Shown piece by piece: positions 1 through 5,555 of a stretch of DNA of 18,898 nucleotides; positions within the stretch are counted from its first letter, which is position 1; each line of letters opens with the position of its first letter. The stretch is from positions 9,328-28,225 of the forward strand of contig HF999691.1 in NCBI GenBank assembly GCA_000434215.1, read 5' to 3'. The notes under the pieces were generated by a model that did not search any database, was not told the origin of the DNA, and saw nothing but the letters and a program-made list of their open reading frames with translations. The position numbers and the translations under genes are program-made. This DNA is from Bacteroides sp. CAG:144. GTDB lineage: Bacteria > Bacteroidota > Bacteroidia > Bacteroidales > UBA11471.

Positions 1-33
1 GACTTTTGTCGGGCGTTTGTGTTTCGATTATGA

Positions 34-609
34 TTAAAATTCTACTCCTATGCGTAGGGAAGGACCGTGGTGGTGGAGCCTTCTTGTGTAAGATTCGTAG
101 AAGTGAAAACCTCCGTTTCGATAGTGGTAATATTTTTCTTCATGAACGCATTGCTGATAATTATACCCGATACTCATATTCATAGCCATATTTGGGGCGA
201 TTTTCAGCCGGGCACCAAATGCGGTCAGATTGACGTAATATCCGGGGTTTAACTTATCGGAGCTTTTTTTGCCTAATGCATAGCCGGCTTTTAGCCCGAA
301 AAATGGGGTAAATTTCCGATCTGAAATATTGTATCGGAAATCGACAAAGAGCGGTAAAAACCATCTTTTACCCATTTTATGATATTCGCAACCCAACCCT
401 GCTCCTACGAAGAGGTGGGTATTGATTTGGTATCCGTGTGTGGTGCTTATCGCGCCTGTCCCTCTGGGGTTGTAAAATCCTATGTTGAAGGAGGTTCCCA
501 ATTCTACAAAACCTCGGTATTTGTCGTTTTTTTCTGAATGGTTCTCTGCTTGAACGGCTATCGGTGCAGCCAATAAAAGTATCAGTAAAACAAGAATATA
601 CTTTCTCAT
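34..609 (-). CDS. Small outer-membrane beta-barrel protein (paralogue of the one at 4713-5468)
   Basis: A 191-residue protein with a signal peptide (basic MRK, a leucine-rich core, likely cleavage after VQA at residue 21). The mature part alternates polar and aromatic residues in beta-strand fashion and ends in phenylalanine (GVEF), the usual C-terminal mark of outer-membrane barrels. It aligns over almost its whole length with residues about 93-251 of the protein at 4713-5468: shared blocks include THGYQ.N.HLF.GAG, PLF.D.R, TPF.G.K.GYA and AMN...GYN.QQ. It lacks that protein's N-terminal domain. A loop near the C-terminus (residues 156-181) carries six histidines (156, 162, 169, 179-181). 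No promoter motif was seen in the 51 bases separating it from the upstream cotH-like gene, so the two are probably co-transcribed. The specific function is unknown; a pore, a structural barrel or a partner of the lipoprotein are all possible. The coding call is firm. Confidence 0.85.
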   Translation of the reverse strand: MRKYILVLLILLLAAPIAVQAENHSEKNDKYRGFVELGTSFNIGFYNPRGTGAISTTHGYQINTHLFVGAGLGCEYHKMGKRWFLPLFVDFRYNISDRKFTPFFGLKAGYALGKKSSDKLNPGYYVNLTAFGARLKIAPNMAMNMSIGYNYQQCVHEEKYYHYRNGGFHFYESYTRRLHHHGPSLRIGVEF

Positions 610-660
610 ATGTATGGAGTCTTTGGTTTTATGTTTTTAGAATCTGTTGTTTATGGCTTT

Positions 661-1902
661 TTAGTTAGACCATTCGCTATTCAAGAAATTTATGCGGTTT
701 TGTAAAACTTCTGTGAGCCATCTTTTTTTGTCTTCCGAGTTACCTTTGTTATATTGCGGCCAGCGTTTGGCGTCGCATTTGTCGGCTTCGGCACAACGTT
801 GAGCCATTTCATCGATAAAGGCGTATATCGGTTCGTACTTGGTAGGATAGAACTCGTTCCATACTTTGCGTATATGTTCTTGGAAACGTGGATATTTGGC
901 GATTTCTGTAATCCAACAGCGAGGTCTTTTCCCTTTTTCATAGAAGAAGTTGCGGGCGCCGCCCTCGAATGAATTTCCGAAGTCCCAGAGGGGGCCAAAT
1001 ATCCATTTGGTGTCATTTCCTCTGTCTTTATGGAAATAAGAACTTCCCGCAAAAGCATCGCCGTTGCAAAAAATTTCTTGTATGATATAGTATCGGGTGA
1101 GGGCATCGATGTCGATATATTTTTCCCATGTGGTGGAGTTTTTATCGTCTTCATATACGGCATCGTCTATCGCTTTCATCTGCTGGCGCAGATAAGACTC
1201 TTGTTCTTCCGAGAGAATTTCGGGACTTTTGTGAGTGATGTGCATGGTATAACCGCTGCCATTGACAAATTTTATTTGATCGGGGTCGTTGTAGTTGTCG
1301 ATTTCGAGCAGCCAACCTCCGGTGATTTCGTCGGTATTTGTACAGTTGTCATCTTGCTCTGTGATGTCTACACGTTTGTCGTCGACACGTATATTTTCGA
1401 CGAGGAAATAGAACCCTTTATATTCGTTGTTTACAACCACTTCTACGGGTTCTGCTTTGGGAGTCCAGGCCAAACCTATTTCTTCACCCAGTTTGAAGGC
1501 TGCGGTTTCGGTCAGGTATTGGCTATATGCACCTACGTGGGCGAGAAGTACAAAATGTTTGCTTTTGTCCATTCCCAATGGGGCGGCTTTGCTTCCCAAT
1601 TTCAAACGATATGGTTTTTTATCTTTTTTCCAAGAGAAGTTTCCGCGTCCGCGAATCTCCAATGGCAATTGTTCTGTTTCGCTGCCTATCGGTTCGTAGT
1701 CGTCGAGATCGAATGTTTCGAGATAATAGGTAGCATTGAGGTATTCTTCTTTCGACACAATGGGCTTGTTTCCTTCGGTGTTGATAAACAATACGGGAAG
1801 GGTGCGTGAATAGGTACAATTCGAGATGTCAATTTTTACCTCTTCTTCTGAACAGCCGATGACGGTTATTGCAAGAAGTACGAGATATGCAAATCTTTTC
1901 AT
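661..1902 (-). CDS. CotH-kinase-family lipoprotein
   Basis: A 413-residue protein starting with a lipoprotein signal (lipobox VIGC, Cys17) followed directly by SEEE. An acidic stretch just after the lipid cysteine resembles the Bacteroidota surface-export signal, so the protein may sit on the outside of the cell. The body matches the CotH family: RGRGN at 84-88, a basic KKPYRLKL segment, the GFYFLVENIRVD block around 163-173, a CNGDAF segment at 279-284 and GPLWDFGNSF at 303-312. CotH proteins of Bacillus spores are atypical protein kinases; in Bacteroidota their substrate is not established. Here there is no sporulation context, so only possible kinase activity can be inferred. The gene has its own promoter box (2005-2012), is separated from the acyltransferase by a terminator, and is followed after 51 bases by the small barrel gene. 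Length fits a single CotH domain with no obvious extra module. Confidence 0.85.
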   Translation of the reverse strand: MKRFAYLVLLAITVIGCSEEEVKIDISNCTYSRTLPVLFINTEGNKPIVSKEEYLNATYYLETFDLDDYEPIGSETEQLPLEIRGRGNFSWKKDKKPYRLKLGSKAAPLGMDKSKHFVLLAHVGAYSQYLTETAAFKLGEEIGLAWTPKAEPVEVVVNNEYKGFYFLVENIRVDDKRVDITEQDDNCTNTDEITGGWLLEIDNYNDPDQIKFVNGSGYTMHITHKSPEILSEEQESYLRQQMKAIDDAVYEDDKNSTTWEKYIDIDALTRYYIIQEIFCNGDAFAGSSYFHKDRGNDTKWIFGPLWDFGNSFEGGARNFFYEKGKRPRCWITEIAKYPRFQEHIRKVWNEFYPTKYEPIYAFIDEMAQRCAEADKCDAKRWPQYNKGNSEDKKRWLTEVLQNRINFLNSEWSN

Positions 1903-2004
1903 AAGGATTAAATGTGTGATGTTATTTTTCTATATCTGTTTACAGAGTATGTAGAATGGATATTGCATTTGTTTGCCAGCGCGACTGTCTTTTATGATTG
2001 ACGG

Positions 2005-2038
2005 CAAAGATAACGAAAATAAAAAGTGGGCACTCAAA
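2005..2038 (-). promoter_or_regulatory. Predicted promoter of the cotH-like gene
   Basis: Read on the minus strand, 2012-2005 is TATCTTTG, a full match to the Bacteroidota -7 pattern TAnnTTTG. A TTTG lies at 2038-2035, 22 bases upstream, slightly more than the usual 19-20. Transcription would begin near 1998, giving a leader of about 95 bases before the ATG at 1902. Confidence 0.6.
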
Positions 2039-2059
2039 AGTGAACTTTTGGAACAAAGA

Positions 2060-2095
2060 AACAGACCTTCCGATATGAGACTCGGAAGGTCTGTT
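2060..2095 (-). terminator. Strong hairpin, likely terminator of the acyltransferase transcript
   Basis: A perfect 14-base-pair stem (arms 2060-2073 and 2082-2095, loop of 8 bases). On the minus strand the stem is followed by a T-rich run (TTTCTTTG), whereas the plus-strand exit is A/G-rich. It therefore ends the minus-strand transcript from the acyltransferase and insulates the cotH promoter that follows. Confidence 0.75.
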
Positions 2096-2268
2096 GCAAG
2101 AAAGATTTAAGCGGCTTCTTAGAAGTATATATCCGTTATGCCGAAGTCTGGATGTACAGCCTTTATCGCTTCTTTCGGCATCAACGATATAACTACTATT
2201 GTCGGAAATTGATGATTGTCAGTTTCTGATATTTTACGTCAGGAAGATAAAAACTTTACGGACGTTTT

Positions 2269-3291
2269 TTATTGTTTGAGAGATTTCCCGAATAACAGGA
2301 ATGCACCTATTCGTGATTTGTAAATCAGTTTGATGATGTATACACAGACGATTAAAACGATGATTGATATGAGTGGCGAGACTATAAAATTGAAAAGAAA
2401 AAAATTCAAGTTGTCGAAGTTTAAGTATCGGGCAAGAAATCTTTCCAATATGAAGAATTGAAGTATGTAGATTCCTAATGTATATTGTCCCCATGAGCTG
2501 CATATTTGGAATAATTTGGATTTTATATTCTGACCGAACGTTTTTTGAAATAAAACAATAAAAGTCAGACTACCGGCAATTCCTATGACGATACGGTAGA
2601 GATGTTTATATGAGAATTCGGTAAATATGTCCCTATTTGTCAATGCTTCCCGTAAATTGGGTTTTTGCCAAAAAGTTTCGTCCCAAAAACAAAGTAGAAC
2701 GATAAAAAGTAAGACAGGTATTACGTAGAAATGATGGAGCATTCGTGTAAATTTTGCGGAATTTTTTAATTCCAGTCCGATTAAAAAAGCCGGAAACATC
2801 AAAGATACTTGATAGTTGGGGATTAGTTGGCTGATAAATAAAGTTATTACAATCCATATAGGTTTTCTTAGTTTGCAATTGTAACCGCAGTATGCAATGA
2901 TGTAGCAAATAAAACAACTTTTTAGAAACCAAAATCCATATATTAGAGAGGAAGTGAGGGCATTTATAAAAGGTCTGTTTGTTATTGTAGTGGCAATGAT
3001 CGTAAAAATTATGGCCCATGATACACACGGAAGGAGAAGCTGTCGGCTCTTTTTTGTTATCAATTCTGTAAAATGCAATCGCATAGATGATGCCGAGAAA
3101 TATCCCGAGATCATCATAAAAAGAGGCATGTGAAACGAGTATATGTATCGGTAAACAGGTTCGTCCGAATATTGGCTGGATAAAAAATATTGAATGCAAT
3201 GCCCCCATAGGACGAGGAAAATTGCAAAAAGTTTCAGTACATCAAAATATGGCAACCGTTTTCCTATTGATTGTGATGATATATTATCCAT
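2269..3291 (-). CDS. Acyltransferase-3 family membrane protein
   Basis: A 340-residue polytopic membrane protein of the acyltransferase-3 family, the group that moves acetyl or other acyl groups onto surface sugars and other exported molecules. The N-terminal signature is present: a conserved YFDVLKLFAIFLVLWGHCIQY helix with the family's histidine, then a PLFMMISGYF helix. About ten hydrophobic segments follow, and the protein ends with a short basic tail. I choose the ATG at 3291. An in-frame TTG at 3318 would add nine residues, but it lies inside the predicted -7 promoter box, so a transcript would not include it. The gene is noticeably more AT-rich than valS or the enzyme cluster. It stands alone, with no sugar-biosynthesis neighbours to show its substrate. 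Assignment to the family is firm; the acceptor is unknown. Confidence 0.85.
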   Translation of the reverse strand: MDNISSQSIGKRLPYFDVLKLFAIFLVLWGHCIQYFLSSQYSDEPVYRYIYSFHMPLFMMISGYFSASSMRLHFTELITKKSRQLLLPCVSWAIIFTIIATTITNRPFINALTSSLIYGFWFLKSCFICYIIAYCGYNCKLRKPIWIVITLFISQLIPNYQVSLMFPAFLIGLELKNSAKFTRMLHHFYVIPVLLFIVLLCFWDETFWQKPNLREALTNRDIFTEFSYKHLYRIVIGIAGSLTFIVLFQKTFGQNIKSKLFQICSSWGQYTLGIYILQFFILERFLARYLNFDNLNFFLFNFIVSPLISIIVLIVCVYIIKLIYKSRIGAFLLFGKSLKQ

Positions 3292-3315
3292 GATAGAAAG
3301 AAGTATTTTCAGACG

Positions 3316-3323
3316 CAAAGATA
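3316..3323 (-). promoter_or_regulatory. Predicted -7 box of the acyltransferase gene
   Basis: The minus strand reads TATCTTTG, a full match to TAnnTTTG. Transcription would start near 3310, about 20 bases before the ATG at 3291. No clear TTTG is seen at the -33 position. The box overlaps the alternative TTG start at 3318, which argues against that start. Confidence 0.6.
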
Positions 3324-3499
3324 TAAATTAATTTCTTTAAAAGAATTGCTTTGTAAATATTTTTTAATAAAAATAGGACTTAGAACGTTGCCATATTGGA
3401 AAATTGTTTTTATATGAAAATAAGGCCTTTTAAAATACCTTTCATGCAAAAATTTTGTATCGAGATGGTATGCTTTTACTGTTGTGTCAATTCATGAAT

Positions 3500-3523
3500 A
3501 AAAATTTTAACCATAAAATTTTT
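3500..3523. repeat. AT-rich 10-bp inverted repeat upstream of the LRR gene
   Basis: Arms 3500-3509 and 3514-3523 pair perfectly around the 4-base loop ACCA. The right arm runs into the expected -33 position of the promoter at 3544-3551. It could be an operator or may simply reflect the A/T-rich composition. Confidence 0.4.
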
Positions 3524-3543
3524 TCTTAGTTGGTATTATGATA

Positions 3544-3551
3544 TATCTTTG
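3544..3551 (+). promoter_or_regulatory. Predicted -7 box of the LRR gene
   Basis: TATCTTTG matches TAnnTTTG. A T-rich run at 3519-3525 is about the right distance upstream but is not a clean TTTG. Transcription would start near 3558, giving a leader of about 105 bases. Confidence 0.55.
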
Positions 3552-3663
3552 CACGACGATTGCCAATCGTATATGATTGTTTTTTATCGCATTTGCATGG
3601 GTTTATTAGGGTAGAGGTATCGGATTATAATAAGACAAATGATTTAATGGAAGGGAAAATTTT

Positions 3664-4410
3664 ATGTGGATAGAACGAATAAAAGGCTTTTGCCTATTAT
3701 GGGGATTGTGGTGCATGGTATGCAATGTTGTCGCTTATGACTTTAAAAGTGATGGTATTTATTATAGGGTTGCGTCGCTGGCCGACTCGACGGTATGTGT
3801 GGTTCGTGGCAGCACCGAGTATTCCGGACGCGTCATTGTGCCGTCGTATGTAGAGTACAATACCCGTAAATTGAGAGTTGTTGCCATTGCCGATCATGCT
3901 TTCAGCGATTGCAAGGGTCTTTTGTCTATTACGATTCCCGGTAGTGTTGTATCGGTTGGGAATTATGCTTTTGATAATTGCCGCTCTTTAAAGACAGTCA
4001 TTATGGAAGATGGTAAAACGGAATTGTTATTGGGTTACAATTACTATTACAGCGGCGTCGGGGGAGGTGAGGGTCTTTTTTATGATTCTCCGCTGGATAC
4101 GCTTTATTTAGGACGAAATATCGATTATCGAGCCGGACTCAATTACGGCAATTCGCCCTTCAATCATAGTGAATCTTTGTCGGTTCTGACTATCGGTCGG
4201 TGCGTTTCTCAGATACCCGATGGTATGTTTCATGGGTGTACGGCACTCGTTAAAATCATTGTGTTGAGAGATGAACCATTTGTTTTATCACCTTCCGTTT
4301 TTTCACAGAGCGCTTATGTCAATGGTAGTCTGTGGGTTCCTGCATCGTCGGTGGAGCTTTTCGGTGGAACAGATGTGTGGAAGAATTTTTTCCGTATAGA
4401 AGGTATGTAA
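3664..4410 (+). CDS. Secreted BspA-like leucine-rich repeat protein
   Basis: A 248-residue protein with an N-terminal signal peptide (hydrophobic FCLLWGLWCMVCNVVA, likely cleaved near residue 24). The mature part starts with the YDFKSDGIYYRV segment common in Bacteroidales BspA-like proteins. It then carries leucine-rich repeats of the LRR_5 type: consecutive units with the pattern AF..C..L..I.IP.SV..V, at about residues 75-120, and further degenerate units at about 175-200. It ends with the typical capping segment that predicts a final beta-strand (LWVPASSVELF ... WKNFFRIEGM). The family is extracellular or surface-attached and often thought to mediate adhesion. At 248 residues it is short for the family, with only about four units, but both ends look intact. 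Promoter at 3544 and two terminator-like hairpins after the stop suggest a single-gene unit. Confidence 0.85.
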   Translation: MWIERIKGFCLLWGLWCMVCNVVAYDFKSDGIYYRVASLADSTVCVVRGSTEYSGRVIVPSYVEYNTRKLRVVAIADHAFSDCKGLLSITIPGSVVSVGNYAFDNCRSLKTVIMEDGKTELLLGYNYYYSGVGGGEGLFYDSPLDTLYLGRNIDYRAGLNYGNSPFNHSESLSVLTIGRCVSQIPDGMFHGCTALVKIIVLRDEPFVLSPSVFSQSAYVNGSLWVPASSVELFGGTDVWKNFFRIEGM

Positions 4411-4417
4411 GTTTGTT

Positions 4418-4440
4418 AAGACTATAATAAGTCTTTTATT
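4418..4440 (+). terminator. Possible weak terminator after the LRR gene
   Basis: A 6-bp stem (4418-4423 with 4430-4435) is followed directly by TTTATT, 8 bases after the stop codon. The stem is short, so this is weaker than the hairpin at 4467-4494. Confidence 0.4.
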
Positions 4441-4466
4441 ATTGGGAATTTCTGTGAAAAAGTAAG

Positions 4467-4503
4467 AGCGGTAGACAGAACTCTGTCAACTGCTTTTCTG
4501 TTT
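4467..4503 (+). terminator. Terminator of the LRR gene
   Basis: The arms 4467-4478 and 4483-4494 form a 12-position stem with one mismatch and one G-U pair around a 4-base loop, followed by TTTCTGTTT. The G-U pair exists only in plus-strand RNA; the minus-strand copy would have an A-C clash. This supports plus-strand termination. Confidence 0.65.
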
Positions 4504-4653
4504 ATAGAATACGGTCTTTTTTTTAATATTAAGAGTGGGTGTATATTTGGGGCGAGTGATTTGATTTTGTTATTGACATAGACTTACTTTTCGGCGAGTG
4601 TAAATTTTCAGACTATCTGTTTTGTTTTTAAGTAGTTTTTTATAAATATCTTT

Positions 4654-4681
4654 TTTGAATTTGAATAATATTATATCTTTG
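4654..4681 (+). promoter_or_regulatory. Predicted promoter of the second barrel gene
   Basis: TATCTTTG at 4674-4681 matches TAnnTTTG. TTTG at 4654-4657 is 16 bases upstream, a little close, though the T-run before it covers the usual spacing. Transcription would start near 4688, about 25 bases before the ATG. Confidence 0.6.
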
Positions 4682-4712
4682 CGGTGTAATAATTATTATT
4701 AAAATTGTAGTT

Positions 4713-5468
4713 ATGATAAGGAATTTGTTTATTACGGGATTATTATTTATAATCTCTGTTTTTGCGTTGTCTGCACAGAATTACCAAGAAGTGGTCTATC
4801 TCAAAAACGGCAGCGTGATACGTGGTACAGTCATCGAACAACAACCCAATGTTTTATTGAAAGTAAAAACGGCCGATGGCAGTATCTTTGTCTACCCGAT
4901 GAATGAAGTGGAAAAGATAACCAAAGAAGAGGCGATAAATCGGGAGTCGGAAAAGAGTAATCGCATACGGACCGATGTGAAAGGATACCGAGGATCGGTG
5001 GAAGTCGGGACCATTGTTAATTTCAAGGCTAACGGCATTCCTATTGACAAAGGAGCTTTTTCTATAACCACTTCGCATGGCTATCAATTTAACCCTCACC
5101 TATTTCTGGGCGCCGGTATCGGTCTTGATTATCATGCGGCGGGAGGGCGTTTGTTTATGCCTTTATTTGCTGATGTTCGTGCCAATTTTTTGAATAGGGA
5201 TATTACTCCGTTTTGGGGCGTAAAAATAGGATATGCCGTTGGCTCGAAAGCTTCGGAGGTCGTAAATCCCGGTATTTATTTCAATCCGACATTCGGCATA
5301 CGCTTTATTCTTAAATCCGATTTTGCTATGAATGTGGCCTTGGGATATAACCTGCAACAACAAGTCGTAGAGGAGTATTTTTATAGTTCGTATTTTTGGG
5401 GTGGCGATTATTATACCGTAAAATATTTACGTCATGGCCTCTCTTTGCGTTTAGGCTTCGAGTTTTGA
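4713..5468 (+). CDS. Outer-membrane beta-barrel protein with N-terminal NGSxIxG domain
   Basis: A 251-residue protein with a signal peptide (likely cleaved after LSA at residue 21). Residues about 24-72 form a small domain with the pattern EVVYLKNGSVIRGTVIEQQPN, then DGSIFVYPMNEVEKITKE. I know this pattern from many Bacteroidota envelope proteins, and it looks like a small all-beta fold, but no function is assigned. A charged linker (73-92) leads to the barrel (93-251), which ends in LRLGFEF, the usual outer-membrane barrel ending. The barrel is paralogous to the protein at 34-609, with many identical blocks (THGYQ.N.HLF.GAG, PLF.D.R, TPF.G.K.GYA, AMN...GYN.QQ). It has its own promoter and shares a bidirectional terminator with valS. 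The barrel assignment is firm; the molecular role is unknown. Confidence 0.85.
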   Translation: MIRNLFITGLLFIISVFALSAQNYQEVVYLKNGSVIRGTVIEQQPNVLLKVKTADGSIFVYPMNEVEKITKEEAINRESEKSNRIRTDVKGYRGSVEVGTIVNFKANGIPIDKGAFSITTSHGYQFNPHLFLGAGIGLDYHAAGGRLFMPLFADVRANFLNRDITPFWGVKIGYAVGSKASEVVNPGIYFNPTFGIRFILKSDFAMNVALGYNLQQQVVEEYFYSSYFWGGDYYTVKYLRHGLSLRLGFEF

Positions 5469-5487
5469 AATTGTTTTGTTTTTATAA

Positions 5488-5527
5488 AAACGCAGGCAGC
5501 ATCAAATTCTCGATGCTGCCTGCGTTT
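5488..5527. terminator. Bidirectional terminator between barrel gene and valS
   Basis: A perfect 16-bp stem (5488-5503 with 5512-5527), GC-rich in its centre, around an 8-base loop. It is flanked by an A-run on the left and ends in T on the right, so it can end both the plus-strand barrel transcript and the minus-strand valS transcript. Confidence 0.85.
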
Positions 5528-5555
5528 CATAATGAATGTAGCAATAAAGTTCTGT

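Larger units (their letters stand above)
1903..2268. other. Intergenic stretch between cotH-like and acyltransferase genes
   Basis: This holds the cotH promoter (2005-2038) and the 14-bp terminator hairpin (2060-2095). Between the acyltransferase stop and the hairpin lies an unusually long tail of about 170 bases. In that tail a minus-strand frame from ATG at 2181 to TAA at 2119 could encode 20 residues (MPKEAIKAVHPDFGITDIYF); the frame is open further upstream to a TGA but has no other good start. I see no ribosome binding site and do not recognise the peptide. It may be a gene remnant, a small peptide, or simply an untranslated region. Confidence 0.5.
3292..3663. other. AT-rich divergent intergenic region
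   Basis: This region separates the minus-strand acyltransferase from the plus-strand leucine-rich repeat gene. It contains one -7 box facing each way (3316-3323 and 3544-3551) and an AT-rich inverted repeat at 3500-3523. The leader of the repeat-protein gene is about 105 bases and includes a 7-base palindromic match around 3554-3570. No coding sequence was found. Confidence 0.5.
4411..4712. other. Intergenic stretch between LRR and second barrel genes
   Basis: It contains the two terminator-like hairpins, then a T-rich segment with a possible extra promoter (TATATTTG at 4542-4549 with a T-run 20 bases upstream), two copies of GGCGAGTG at 4551-4558 and 4593-4600, and the main promoter of the barrel gene at 4654-4681. 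No coding sequence was found. Confidence 0.5.

Noticed and set aside
1030..1809. Plus-strand open frame of 259 codons
   Set aside because: It is antisense to the CotH-like gene, has no family features and an odd Phe/Val-rich composition; it is a shadow of the real minus-strand frame.
661..1902. Sporulation gene because of the CotH name
   Set aside because: No other spore gene is present and the organism is Bacteroidota; CotH-fold lipoproteins occur widely in non-sporulating bacteria.
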